Source: Microglena sp. YARC
Lineage: Eukaryota > Chlorophyta > Chlorophyceae > Chlamydomonadales > Chlamydomonadaceae
Direction of reading: 5' to 3'
Assembly (NCBI GenBank): GCA_022414725.1
Contig: CM039462.1
Span: 113,601,813-113,665,812, forward strand
Length of the DNA: 64,000 nt
In this document: in pieces, positions 11,095-22,190 of the stretch
Layout: every line of letters begins with the position of its first letter
Position numbering within the stretch: position 1 is the stretch's first letter
The notes under the pieces: model-generated
The model's database searches: none
What the model saw: only the letters and a program-made list of their open reading frames with translations
What the model was told of the DNA's origin: nothing
Program-made: the position numbers and the translations under genes

Positions 11095-11600
11095 AGAAAA
11101 AAACGGAACTAACGTTGTTCCTATGGCAGATAATAAGTAGTTTTACTGAATTGGTTTACCACCCCGACCTGAAGTACACGGCTATGGGTTGCTTATAGTT
11201 GCTCGCCATCTTTGGCAATGTTTAAAGACATAGAATCAGAAAGGTAAAGACTGATGAAGAAGCTAAAAACTCAACCATTTCAATGATTAAGTTTAAACTT
11301 GTAATAATTTATTTCGTCTGCTTATTTTATTAGTCTGATCCCTGGTTACATCCCGGTATTACACTGATATACTTGTAATTGGAAGATATACAAAGAGAAG
11401 CCATAGGAATAGCCATGTAACAATACAAGCCAGTATGATGTACTGGCAGTTTTCGTCCCGGCATACTTGAATTGGCAGTGGGCGAACGGACCATTCAATC
11501 GAAACGACCAATGTACCGTGATAACCCCCCATGTAAACCCCCAACTGGCCTTTGGTCCTAACACATTCGAAATTGGGCGACAAACACACGCACCCACTCA
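11095..11600. other. Spacer with no recognised gene
   Basis: Unique sequence between the copia element and the TIR element. Overlapping minus-strand open frames around 11346-11730 run into the TIR repeat and show no domain. I see no RNA gene. Confidence 0.4.
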
Positions 11601-12403
11601 CCGTGCATTTCCATTGGACTCGACTTGACCACTCGACTTGAGTTGGGCGCCTGTAGTACGCGTGTCGTACAGGAATTGACTTAAAAGTCGCGTTTCCATT
11701 GGACTCGACTTGAGTTGGGCGCCTCCCCACTCTTTTTGAATATTAGGGTTTCCTCTGATGTCGGAAGAATTTCAAGTCAATTTTAGGGCGCTCAAGGCAA
11801 GTCCGTTTAGGGACTTGACTTGAGCGCTTTGACTCGACTTGAGCGCAGAATTGTAAATTCCGGAACATTGTCTGGAGGTCTGAAGGATTCTTGGCTTTGT
11901 TGATCCGTCCGTTGACGATCAGCAGATTCTCCCCTCCCCGAGTGCTTGCAAAATTAATTCCTCAGCTTCCTCCGCATCCTCAGCTGCTGCCATATCTCTG
12001 GAATCCCTGGCTTCCGCATGCCTGGCGTCCTCCATCGCTTCACGATCACGCTTCTTCAGAAAATCAGCATCGTTCTGTCGACTCCTCGCCGTGATTTGCT
12101 GCACGGTTGCCCGCAAGGTGTTTCCCGTCTGCATGCAGGGAAGCCCCGAATGATCCCCGATCAGGGGAAGTAAGATAGAATGTAATGGAAGGAAATAACG
12201 AACCGTTAGAAGGGGGCAAGCTGGGGCCAAGCCCACGTGCCAAGCCGCGTTGGCATGTCGTAAAGGTGTGATCAATGGAAACGCGAAAGACTCGACTTGA
12301 GTTGGGCGCCGTAAACCCTAAGTCAAGTCTCGTTAATTCTAAGTCGAGTCCGTTTAACTCAAGCCGAGTGACTCAAGTCAAGTGGTCCAATGGAAATGCA
12401 CGG
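11601..12403. mobile_element. DNA transposon-like element with terminal inverted repeats, nested structure
   Basis: The left end reads CCGTGCATTTCCATTGGAC and the right end is its exact reverse complement; TCA flanks both sides (11598-11600 and 12404-12406), fitting a 3-bp target-site duplication. Inside lies a second inverted pair (GCGTTTCCATTG near 11690, CAATGGAAACGC near 12275), and the sub-terminal regions repeat the motif GACTCGACTTGAGTTGGGCG. So one element may sit inside a relative. A 3-bp duplication would fit PIF/Harbinger-like or CACTA-like transposons, but no transposase is recognisable. Confidence 0.65.
11919..12275 (-). CDS. Hypothetical ORF inside the TIR element
   Basis: 118 codons on the minus strand, filling most of the inner inverted-repeat element. 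The C-terminal half is highly charged and probably coiled coil (repeated DAD, KKRDREAMED and AEDAEEAEE stretches). The N-terminal third is hydrophobic or neutral without a motif. It could be the remnant of a transposon-encoded accessory protein or a captured host fragment; no DDE or helicase motif is present. Confidence 0.3.
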   Translation of the reverse strand: MITPLRHANAAWHVGLAPACPLLTVRYFLPLHSILLPLIGDHSGLPCMQTGNTLRATVQQITARSRQNDADFLKKRDREAMEDARHAEARDSRDMAAAEDAEEAEELILQALGEGRIC

Positions 12404-12507
12404 TCAGTCGAGTGCGTCGATCGGCAGTTTTCAATTCATCAGACTAGGTCAAACTTCCACGCCAATAGGCGCTTATTTCTTCCTTTCATTCTTCCAATTC
12501 GTCTTTG

Positions 12508-15500
12508 ATGATCAGTGAATCAACACCTGCAGACATATTCCTTCGCATGCTAACCTCTCAATTGGTTGACTTCTTCCTTCCGGATCCACTCAAGCTCGTG
12601 TTTCATATGAACTGGAGCCCATCCAAGACCCCCGACGCATTTCACGTCGATCCAGAGACGCTGTTGGAGATGCTACAAGCGGAGCTTGAGTTGCCGGCCG
12701 CAGACTGGGCCAAGAAATCGTGGTGTTCTTTGCTCGAAGATTCCTGTATCGAGGTAGGGTATTTGCGCAATCCGTCGCCACGCATCTGTGTATGTTAGTT
12801 ACAGTCCCATACCGGTACATTCAAATTGTATGATTCATATTTGCTCTTCGATCTACATGCTTAGGTGCAAGTCAGCTCGCTTGAGAAGCTGTCCTCTAGG
12901 AAGTCCCCTGTCAAGTCCGAGATTCCTCCTGAGAAGCATTCGTCATCGAGGAAGAGCTCAGGGAGCAAGAGATCTCTGGGACCTGGGACTTCTGGAATTG
13001 AAGGTGTCAGCACTGTGGTCACAAAACTCATCGGACAGGTATGGTTCATTGATAGCTCTTACTGTATGTACAATGCAAGCACCAACCTGATGAAAGGATG
13101 TGTCGAGCTGCCATGCAGCTGCCTAGCCTGCTTGTGATCTGCTATCTGTATAGCAGTCCACCTGAATTAGCGACGGTTTCAGATTGCATGCAGCTGCCTT
13201 GTAGTCTGGTGATCTCTGGAGCTGAAGTGTTGTTTTTAGATTGCAGGTGTGACAGATGCTATGTAGAGCTTATCCCTGTTTGATGTATGTACATTGCATG
13301 CACCAACCTAATAAGATGACCTGTGGAACTCCCATGCAGCTGCCTAGATTGGTGATCTGTTTGCACAGCAGTGGCAAGGCCAACTAACTAGCCAGGCAAT
13401 CAGACAGGCAGTCGGGCAACAAGTCAGTTTGTTTGTAAGTCAGTATGTCAGTCACCCCGTCACTGAGTCTGTCAATCAGGAAGTGAGTCAGTGACTTAGT
13501 GAATCAGTCATGTATTCAGTCTGTCTGCCGGTTGGTAAGCCAATCAATATCACATCTTACACACTCTCCAACCACGTGCATGTTGCAGGCACTTGATGGA
13601 GGCTCGTTCGTGCCTATTGACGACACCACTGGATATAATGTCTTGAAGAGTGCTGCCACAGGCAACAGTTCAGAGCCGAAGATGAAAGTTTGGGGGGCAG
13701 CCTGGATTTGGTCGATCAAGGCCTAAGCAGGCTATGTAATGATGCATGCCGTGGCCCAGTTTGGGACTGGGATCCATGAACTTGCCAAGCCTGCCAATGA
13801 AGCCATACCGGCCGCCATCACAAGGTAAGATCAGCTCTTATTTTTTTATTATATCCTCATCATTGGCCCACTTAGCTCTTGTTACTCAGTTCATCTCATC
13901 ACTCAGCATATCACAATTAGCATTGCTAATTTGCTAGGGTCTTAGGTATCCTTTTATTTAGGTTTAAAGGGTGCATTTTGTGTGTGCGTGCGTGCGTGTG
14001 TGTGGTGGTGGTGGTGGTGGTGGGGGGGGGGGGGTCTGCAGCGGGGGTGGCAAGGGTGCCAAAGACAGTCTAAATTTGCAGTGCAGCTCATCTCATTCAG
14101 CTTATCTCATCCCTAAGCCCTGCAAACTAGCAAATTTCACTCATCTCATCTCTCTATTCATCTCATCACTTAGCGCATATTACGTAGCTCATCTCATCAC
14201 TCAGCGCATCTCAATGAGCGCATCCCATTAAGCTTATCTTCTCACTTGGCGTATCTCGCTCAGCTCAGCTCATCATTCAGAGCATCTGACTCATTTCATC
14301 GGACCCCCTCTCTTGTATAATATCTTCACTGAGCTCATATGTTCACACAGCGCTTCTCATCACTCACAACATCTCACTCAGCTCATCTGGCCCCTCATTT
14401 ATGTAGGGAAATCTCCCACCAAAATGGGAACCAGAAGACGAAAACTGATTGGCTGGAGGGGAGGAAGAGGCAGGCATTGTTGTGGCTCATTACCTTTGCC
14501 AAGGAAGGAGAGACCAAGTGGAAGGACGTGGTCTTTGCTAGGTGGGACACCGAGGCTATTGATGTCTCCCAGAGGTTAATGGCGCAACCATTGAAAGGTA
14601 GGATACATCTTGCACTCTTGCTTGCCCATGGGCATCATTGGAATTGCATTATTTTGATACTTAGTTCCGTGAGTCAACCATGCAGTACGCGGTTAGTCAT
14701 ACATGAATTGTATATAGCCTGCTGCCCTCGTGTATATAGCCTGCCCCCCGTCTATATAGCCTGACCTTCATTGCTGGTCCCACAACCTGCCCCCCCTCCC
14801 CCCCCCCCCCCGTGTATGGTATATTGCCTGCCATCCATTGTTGGTCCCTGCCCCCACTCATGTAGCCAGCTGACGAACTGCTCGTTCAAATGTATATCTA
14901 GCTCCCTGAGTACACCAAATTGCTAAAACGAAGCGGGGGTAGGGGGTTCCATTCCCCCTACGGTCGCTCTGAGCGCTGCAGGTCGTTGACAACCGTAATG
15001 GTAGCTTGTCCAGTCGAGGTGGTAGACCGTTCTCTGCCCGCGTACGACGGGTTCCCTACATACCACGCCCCACCGCACCAGGCGTTATCATTACTTTTTT
15101 TAAGCTACCAGACTGACATATCGATGACTAACTAGCTGAATGACTGACTCAATTATTGCCTAATTTATTGACATAACATATGTGATTCACAATTCCAACA
15201 TAAAAAAACTTCCCATATGCCTTACTCAGGTGCTTAGGTCCAGGATGCTTCCATGGGGACGTGGGGGGACTTGATTGAGTATTATGAAGGCAACTGATGC
15301 CATGTAGCGCGTGGCAATAGCTTGGCCCTTCCAGCGCTTGGCAATGAAACGGAGACTGCCATGAATGAGGAGGTCACAAGCCCAGCAAAGAAGAAGGCAG
15401 CTCGCGTGGACGGATTGGATCTATCTGACATCTACGGATTGGATACATCTGCAGCTGCTGCAAAACCTGCAGGCCGAGAGAAAAGGGGGGCAGCGGGCAG

Positions 15501-15528
15501 GACGAAAAAGGGGGCAGGGGGTAAATAG
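12508..15528 (+). CDS. Unrecognised multi-exon gene
   Basis: Four exons join in frame: 12508-12753, 12865-13038, 13589-13824 and 14407-14597. Introns start GTAGGG, GTATGG and GTAAGA and end TTAG, TTGCAG and TGTAG; the first two junctions are phase 0 and the third phase 2. A last exon starting near 15321 (after CAATAG) ends at TAG 15526-15528, but its frame requires another exon that I could not place between 14598 and 15320. The product starts MISESTPADIFLRM; it has a Ser/Lys-rich linker in exon 2, a segment FGTGIHELAKPANEA in exon 3, a Trp/Lys-rich segment in exon 4 and a basic Lys/Gly-rich tail. No family recognised. Exon 3 contains an in-frame TAA at 13724-13726, so this may be a pseudogene, a missed splice, or a sequence error. 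Confidence 0.5.
13040..13330 (+). repeat. Intronic copies of the 220 bp satellite family
   Basis: Intron 2 of the unrecognised gene contains about 1.3 diverged units (AGCTGCCATGCAGCTGCC, TATAGCAGTCCACCTGAATT, GAGCTGAAGTGTTG, TTGCAGGTGTGACAG) related to the arrays at 1-2935. The satellite family therefore also lives inside introns. Confidence 0.7.
13385..14400 (+). repeat. Intronic low-complexity sequence
   Basis: A CAGT/TCAGTCAG-rich stretch lies before exon 3 (13385-13545). After it (13835-14390) come GT and G runs (13980-14036) and imperfect copies of CTCATCTCATCACTCAGC-type decamers. These are intronic fillers. Confidence 0.6.
14598..15320 (+). other. Intron with a possible hidden exon
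   Basis: Contains repeated TATATAGCCTGCC units (14700-14830), a C run and a palindrome GGGGGTTCCATTCCCCC near 14940. I could not place the exon needed to restore frame. No tRNA or rRNA signature is convincing. Confidence 0.35.
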
Positions 15529-15539
15529 CTAGATAGGAC

Positions 15540-16014
15540 TGGAGTGCAGGGCTAGCTGCTATATAGAGGGCTAGCTGTTTGGCACTCTTCAGTCTTGAAG
15601 GATGGGATCTTGTGAGACTTTATTACTCATAAAGATAGTAGCTAGTGCGGTCCTAAGCATATAATTCCCATATAAGAAGTATGTGTCTTGTAGCTAGTTG
15701 CGTTGCTGACAATCTAATGGAGTAATACACTGCCATATATCACAAATTGTACAACTGGTAGGATGAGGTGTGGTTCGTAATTTGCGTGGTTGCTTGCTTA
15801 TTATAATTTGTTGATTTATTTTTTGCCATATTAGTTAGAAATGTTACGAGTGAGGTTTGCGTTAGTAGTAAGTCATTTTGCCTGTACAATGGTGTTTAAT
15901 TGAAGCTACCTATCTATCAAGTTGTTGAGAAGCACAACTTTACTTCATATTTATATAAACTAACTCATGGGATGATTTAATGATCACCATGAACAAGTTG
16001 TAATACAATTTCGA
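15540..16014. other. AT-rich region downstream of the unrecognised gene
   Basis: Probably 3' UTR and intergenic DNA. No ORF or repeat of note. Confidence 0.4.
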
Positions 16015-16489
16015 GATTATCTGAAGAGCATCCAGATACGTATCTGCTCGTTTCAAATTATTATCTCAGATATTTGTCTCAGATATTGTACAGATACTAT
16101 CTAGATGTTATCTAGCTACCACAGATACAGGCGCATGTACGGTTTCAGATATTGTCTAGAAGCTATCTAAACAGTATCTAGAAGTACAGATATTCGTATC
16201 TAGATATTGTCTAGATACTCTCTAGGCAGTATCTAGAAACACAGATATCCGTATCTAGATATTGTTTAGATACGCTCTAAGCAGTATCTAGAAACACAGA
16301 TATCCGTATCTAGATATTGTCTAGATACTCTTTAAGCAGTATCTAGATACTACAGATATCAGTATCTATGCACCAGTATCTGTGATATCTAGGTACTATC
16401 TAGATAGCATCTGTTCGGTATCTGAGATAAATATCTGAGATAATAATTTGAAATAAGCAGGTACGTATCTAGATACTCCTCAGATAATC
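16015..16489. mobile_element. Foldback/MITE-like element with internal 55 bp repeats
   Basis: About 475 bp with inverted ends of about 60 bp: GATTATCTGA...TTTCAAATTATTATCTCAG on the left and its near reverse complement on the right (ends at 16489). The centre consists of roughly 55 bp tandem units built from GTATCTAGATA palindromes (ACAGATATCC at 16241 and 16296). Non-coding; the transcript would fold extensively. Confidence 0.7.
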
Positions 16490-16530
16490 GGTCGGTTCCC
16501 TGAGTGTTATGGCACTGCATAGAACTTGTC

Positions 16531-16700
16531 TTTTCAGCTGGGAGCCGCAGCTTCTAGGCAGCTCCCCTGCCTCCTATCCAGCAAAAACTAGCGCAGTCTA
16601 CAGCACTTGGACACTGCTGTCATCAGTCATCTACACTTGCTTAAATGTTGGCAAAGAGCCAAGTGGAGCTGCCTGGAAGCTGGGGCTCGTAGCTGAAAAG
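16531..16700. mobile_element. MITE of the AGCTTCTAGGCAGCT family, copy a
   Basis: Begins TTTTCAGCTGGGAGC and contains GCAGCTTCTAGGCAGCTCCC; ends with the inverted partner GGAGCTGCCTGGAAGCTG...AGCTGAAAAG. Related copies lie at 55027, 56597, 56936, 57051 and 58800. The right end of this copy blends into the following minisatellite, which reuses the motif CTGAAAAGAA. Confidence 0.65.
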
Positions 16701-17305
16701 AATAAGCCACAGGGGGGCAGCATTGTTGACAGCCGTGCACCAAGCCTCCGGCAGCGTGCCACTGAAAAGAATAAGCCACTGTGGGCCAGCAATGTTGACA
16801 GCTGAGCATCAAGCCTCCGGCAGCGTGCCACTAAAAAGAAAACCACTGGGGGACAGCATTGTTGACAGCTGTGCACCAAGCCTCTGGCAGCGTGCCACTG
16901 AAAAGAAAACCACAAGGGGCCCGCATTGTTGACAGCTGTGCACCAAGCCGCTGGCAGCGTGCCACTAAAAAGAAAACCACTGGAGGCCAGCAATGTTGAC
17001 AGCTGTGCACCAAGCCTCCGGCAGTATGCAACTGAAAATAAAACCACAGGGCCAGCATTGTTGACAGCTGTGCACCAAGCCGCTGGCAGCGTGCCACTGA
17101 AAAGAAAAGCACTAGCTTATAGAGGCCCGCGTTGATGACAGCTGTGCACCGAGCCTCCGGCAGCGTGCCACTGAAAAAAAAACTACTGGGGGCCCGCATT
17201 GTTGACAGCTGTGACCAATCCTGCAGCGTGCAACTGAAAATAAAACCACATGGCCAGCATTGTTGACAGCCGTGCACCAAGCCGCTGGCAGCGTGCCATC
17301 GATCT
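16701..17305. repeat. Minisatellite, about 58-62 bp unit
   Basis: About ten copies of TTGTTGACAGCTGTGCACC plus AAGCC(G/T)C(C/T)GGCAGCGTGCCACTGAAA. It appears to have grown from the right end of the adjacent MITE. Confidence 0.85.
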
Positions 17306-17334
17306 GTGCTGTGGGTGTATCGGAATGGCAGCTC

Positions 17335-17695
17335 ACCACCATTCCAGCCCTTCTATGGCATAGGTGTAATTCCTAAACCCTAAACTCATTCCAGCCCTTC
17401 TATGGCAAAGGTGTAATTCCTAAACCCTAAACCCATTCCAGCCCTTCTATGGCATAGGTGAAAAGCCTAAACCCTAAACCCATTCCAGCCCTTCCATGGC
17501 ATAGGTGAAAACCCTTAACCCTAAACCCATACCAGCCTTTCTATACGTGGCATATCTAGGTGAAAACCCTGAACCCTAAACCCATTTCAGCCCTTCTAAA
17601 GCATAAGAGAAAACCCTAAACCCATTCCAGCACTTGTAAGGCATAGGTGAAACCCTAAACCCTAAACCCATTCCGGCCTTTTTAAGGCATATGTG
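17335..17695. repeat. Minisatellite with interstitial CCCTAAA telomere-type repeats
   Basis: About seven units of 46-55 bp, each consisting of CATTCCAGCCCTTCTATGGC, ATAGGTGAAA and one or two CCCTAAA heptamers. The heptamer is the plant/green-algal telomere repeat in C-strand orientation. Confidence 0.85.
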
Positions 17696-17699
17696 ATGT

Positions 17700-18560
17700 G
17701 GAGCAGGTTGTCAGAACAAACATCACGGGGCTATGAAAGGGGACATGCTTCCTAGTATGAGCTATGAAAGGGGACATGCTTCCTAGTATGAGCTATGAAA
17801 GGGGACATGCTTCCTAGTATGAGCTATGAAAAGGGACATGCTTCCTAGTATGAGCTATGAAAGGGGACATGCTTCCTAGTATGAGCTATGAAAGGGGGCA
17901 TACGTGATGTGGAGCAGGTTGTCAAAACAAACACCACGGAGCTATGGAAGGGGACATGCTTCCTAGTATATATGAGCTATGAAAGGGAACATGCGTGCTT
18001 TCTAGTATGAGCTATGAAAGGGGACATGCTTCCTAGTATGAGCTATGAAAGGGGACATGCTTCCTAGTATGGGCTATGAAAGGGGACATGCTTCCTAGAA
18101 TGAGCTATGAAAGGGGACATGCTTCCTAGTATGAGCGATGAAAGGGGACATGCTTCCTAGTATGAGCTATGAAAAAAGACATGCTTCCTAGTATGAGCTA
18201 TGAAAGAAGACATGCTTCCTAGTATGAGCTATGAAAGGGGACATGCTTCCTAGAATGAGCTATGAAAGGGGACATGCTTCCTAGTATGAGCTATGAAAGG
18301 GGACATACGTGATGAGGAGCAGGTTGTCAAAACAAACACCACGGAGCTATGAAAGGGGACATGCTTCCTAGTATGAGCTATGAAAGGGGACATGCGTGCT
18401 TCCTAGTATGAGCTATGAAAGGGGACATGCTTCCTAGTATGAGCTATGAAAAGGGACATGCTTCCTAGTATGAGCTATGAAAGGGGACATACGTGATGTG
18501 GAGCAGGTTGTCAAAACAAACACCACGGAGCTATGGAAGGGGACATGCTTCCTAGTATGC
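17700..18560. repeat. 31 bp minisatellite array
   Basis: About 25 copies of a 31 bp unit made of GAGCTATGAAAGGGGACATG followed by CTTCCTAGTAT, without spacers. It is interrupted several times by a 45-50 bp insert (ACGTGATGTGGAGCAGGTTG ...AACACCACG), giving a higher-order pattern. Confidence 0.9.
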
Positions 18561-18604
18561 TTGAGCATGTTGTTAAACTTCACTCAAATCCAAATGTGAG
18601 ACTG

Positions 18605-18700
18605 TAGCAGGATAGCCTGCTACTAGTCTATCTTGACATCTCCAGTATGCCTTTTCGATATGCCCAATAGTCTAGCGTTCCGCTTCACTGATTTCAGAGC
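18605..18700. repeat. Dispersed block shared with 30030-30115
   Basis: AGGATAGCCTGC..CTAGTCTATCTTGAC and TATGCCTTTTCGATATGCCC also occur downstream of the 30 bp array at 30 kb. In both places the block directly follows a tandem minisatellite. Confidence 0.7.
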
Positions 18701-18792
18701 CTGGTCAAACAACAGATAGAGGTCGGTGGTTCGGATCTCACTCTTGACATAGAGCACATAGTGTTCTCCAGTCGAAAGGGCAAGACTCCTAG

Positions 18793-19137
18793 TGTAACAG
18801 CTCAGGATGCGCTCAGCAGCCTGGGGGGTTAAGCTAGTGGAACAGTCTACGTGATGTATGTTTATGTGTAGTCGGTATGCGTAAGCTAGCAGAACAGTAG
18901 GGTGTTACCTATGTAGGGGATGTAGAGTTGATTGGGAAGAACGTCTTCGTGAAGGAGTAGAAGGGTTCGTCCCGAGTAGCTCGTGTCTATGTACGCAACG
19001 GGTGCGTTGTGAGAGATGAGGCAGTACATGGGTATGGTACTGTATCATGTGCGTTCGTCACGTGGCTTACGGGTAAGGTGTACCCGTATGCCTTGCTGGA
19101 AGGCCAGAGTACCCGTGAAGGGTTCTGTACCGTTACA
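18793..19137 (-). repeat. 3' LTR of the gypsy element
   Basis: 345 bp, TGTAAC...GTTACA on both strands. A purine-rich tract (GGAGGGGGGGAG on the minus strand, 19138-19149) abuts its internal edge and serves as the polypurine tract. Confidence 0.95.
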
Positions 19138-19312
19138 CTCCCCCCCCTCCAGAAGAGATGCGGACCCCGCATCTGACGGTAATAAAGGTGGGAAGCGAAT
19201 ACCAGTCGTAGTCGTAGTCGTATGTGCCGTGCTCAAAATATACTTGATGAATCAAGTTGGTTTCGGAGATAACCATTTAACATCCCTTTTGAGTACTCCG
19301 GGAAAGATAGCT

Positions 19313-22190
19313 TTATGTATAAAGCAATCTGACCGCCGTATCGTATGCATCGAGTGCGATGGGTTGGTGATGGGCCCGTTTTTTTGACGTACATCGGGAC
19401 ACAACGGGCATAACACGTGATTTCCATGCATCGACGACGTGAGGGGCACTTTTCTTGACCGCCTTGGCGAGTTCCCAAGTGTCTTGCTCAATACCGAAGT
19501 CTTGCCATCGGACCAAGTATTCGAGACGTCGTTTGCTGGAAGTGCCTATGACACGCGATTTCTCGCGCATGATGCATTGGATATTCCAAATCGGAGCGCC
19601 GTCGGAGTCGAACTCAAGCGGTTGTCCAACATGGACAACGCCATCGGAGCGCCAATGCTTGATCAAACCCACGTGAAACACGGGGTGGATACGCATCATC
19701 TTGGGCAAAGCCAAGCGGCACGCCGTGACTTGTCGGACGACTCCGGTGATCTCGTCGCGTGGACCAATGCATTCCGTAATCGTATAGGGGCCAACAAAAC
19801 GAGGCGTAAATTTTGGTTTACCGGTTGCTTTGAACTTCATATTGCGGGTAGACAAGAGAACTTTATCACCAAGGTTGAAGAAAACCTCCGTTCGTCGTTT
19901 ATCGTAATGGGCTTTCTGCCGATCTTGAGCGGCTTGCATGCATGCCTTGCACTGATCTTGACGTTCAATGTGATCGGCCCACCAATTGTTGGCAGCCGGA
20001 CATTTTGATTCGACCTCAGCCTTTAGCGGCGTCGTAGGGTCGTAATCAAGGTACGCCCGAAATGGGGTGTTCTGAATGGACTCTTGGTAAGAATTGTTGA
20101 TTGCAAATTCCACAAGCGCCAAGGATTTATCCCAATCATCGTGGTACGGCCCCACGTAGTGGCGAATCATGTCCTCGATGACTCGGTTCATGCGTTCCGT
20201 TTGACCGTCAGTTTGAGGATGAAACGCAGTCGAGAACGCTTGTCGCGTGCCCATCAATCGATGGAGAGCCACGCCGAAATGCCCCGTGAATCGCGCATCG
20301 CGATCACTGAGGAGTTTCTTTGGGATACCATGATAGCGGATGACACGACTGAGGTATAGGGAAGCGAATTCCTCTGCGTTTATCGTAGTATGACAAGGTT
20401 CGACATGAACCATCTTCGACAGTTTGTCGACGAATACGGCGATGGCGTCATGGCCAGTGGACGTTGGCGGAAGCGCCGTAATGAGGTCTGTGGAGACACA
20501 TTCCCAGAAATTCTCAGGAATTTCCACGGGAACCATGGTACCGTTAGGCTTTGCGTTTCCGGGCTTGTTTGTTTGGCACTTATGGCATTGGTGGACGAAG
20601 GCAGTAACGTCCGCCGTGACTTTGGCCGAAGTAAAAGTGCGGGTGACCAGCTCCAATGTCTTGGTGCGACCGCAATGGCCCATGTAAACAGGGTCGTGAG
20701 CTTCGCGGATAATATCCAGGCGAAGGGCTGCGTCGAGGGGAACACACAAAAACTCGCGTCCGTACTTGTTCCTCTTGAACCAGTAACCGTTCCTGGAAAA
20801 CTTATCGCGGAGGCGTTTGCAGCCCGGCGTGAAGTTTGAGTCGAGTTTGTATCCAGCCAAAATTCGATCCATGATGGACGAAGAGGAGGGAGTCGACGCA
20901 GCGGGCGTATGCCGACTGCGTCGTCTCGTTTCTTTGACTGGAACCGAAGGTACGGGGAGGACCGTCGGTGGGCGGGGAAGGATATCCACGACCGCGGGAC
21001 CGGTCGCAATAGGACGTTGCTTCTTCGATCGAGGCCGGCATTCGCTGACCAAGAGAGAGAAGACCAAAAGCTGGTGCGCAACCGCGACGTTGGCGGGGGC
21101 GGAGAGGTTGGGATTACGACTGACCGGGTCTGCCATGTTATTGCGACCCGCGCGATACTCCCAAGTATAGCTGAAGGGCGCTAGATCCTCCTGCCATCGG
21201 CCCATGCGTCGTGAAAGGACAGCCTTGGTGTCAAAATACGTGAGCGGATTGTGGTCAGTGACCAATGTCATGTGAGAACCTTCGAGGTAGCATCGCCACT
21301 CGGTCAACGCGTGAACGATTGCAAGCATCTCTTGTTCCGTCGTAGTACAGTTCAGCTCCGCTGGGATATACTTCTTGCTGGCGAAGGCGATGGGGTGTTT
21401 ATCCTGCAAGAGCACCGCGCCGGTCCCGAGCAAGGATGCGTCGGTAATGACTTCAAAAGGTTTGCTAAAATCCGGCAGCGCGAGGACTGGCGCGGATAGC
21501 AAAGCTTCCTTGAGGCCCTTGAATGAGACGAGATGTTCCTCTTTGAACAAGGAACCGAGTTCACCCTTGATGTTAGACAAGGTTTGAAGCGGGGCGGCGA
21601 GAGATGAATAGCCTTGGATAAATTTGCGAAAATAATTGCACAAACCAAGGAATGAGCCGATCTCTTTCGCCGTTTTCGGAGTAGGCCAGTCACGGACTGT
21701 GCTAACCTTGCGTGGATCAACTTTAATTCCGTCGCGTCCAATGTAATGACCTAGGAATTTAACTTCCGTTTTGTTGAAGGAACATTTGGAGAGTTTTGCG
21801 TAGAATTCGTTGTCCTGTAGGACCTGGAGAACCGTGGCCAAGTTGGCCAAGTGCTCCGCCGGAGTGCGTCCGTAAACCAAGATATCGTCTAAGTAGACCA
21901 CGACGAACTTGTGCAAGTAGGGCGCGAATATTTGGTTCATGACCGCTTGGAACGTGGCTGGCGCGTTCGCCAAACCCATCCCAAGGACTTTAAATGCAAA
22001 CTGACCCATCGGGGTAGTGAACGCAGTCTTCGGCGCGTCCTCGTCCGAAATACGTATTTGGTAATACCCAGACGTGAGGTCTAGGGAACTGAACAAAGTA
22101 GCTCCACCTAGACGATCAATGGTCTCATCAATTCGGGGAAGGGGATACCTATTCTTAATCGTGATGTTGTTGAGTGCTCGCCAATCGCAA
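19313..22190 (-). CDS. Gypsy pol, RT-RNase H-integrase-chromodomain part
   Basis: The open frame enters near 22190 at CDWRALNNITIKNRYPLP of the RT fingers and runs to a TAA at 19313. Landmarks: SLDLTSGYYQI, VVVYLDD (RT catalytic), ITDASLLGTGAVL and TTTEQEMLAIV (RNase H), an HHCC integrase finger (HDPVYMGHCG, CHKCQTNK), the integrase core STDLITALP / LLSDRDARF / DGQTERMN (D, D, E), and near the C-terminus a chromodomain (LEYLVRWQDF, WELAK, VVDAWKSRV). The chromodomain probably directs insertion to marked chromatin. Upstream sequence is in another frame, so a one-base indel separates this part from protease. Confidence 0.92.

Noticed and set aside
6687..13726. Reassignment of TAA/TAG to glutamine, as in some ulvophyte algae
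   Set aside because: Several TAR codons fall where Gln would fit (6687, 9703, 13724, 23922, and the exon copy at 41895). But the long gag/pol frames and all good host exons have no other TAR, and copia pol, the Erf4-like gene and NTRC end naturally at TAG. The standard code with readthrough or mutation is simpler.
14920..15080. Possible structured RNA (GC-rich, with GGGGGTTCCATTCCCCC hairpin)
   Set aside because: No tRNA cloverleaf, 5S or snRNA boxes could be recognised; a covariance search would be needed.
17700..18560. CRISPR-like array of 31 bp repeats
   Set aside because: Units are contiguous with no unique spacers, in a eukaryotic context without cas genes.
19439..21170. Several + strand ORFs over the gypsy pol region
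   Set aside because: Shadows of the minus-strand pol; no motif of their own.
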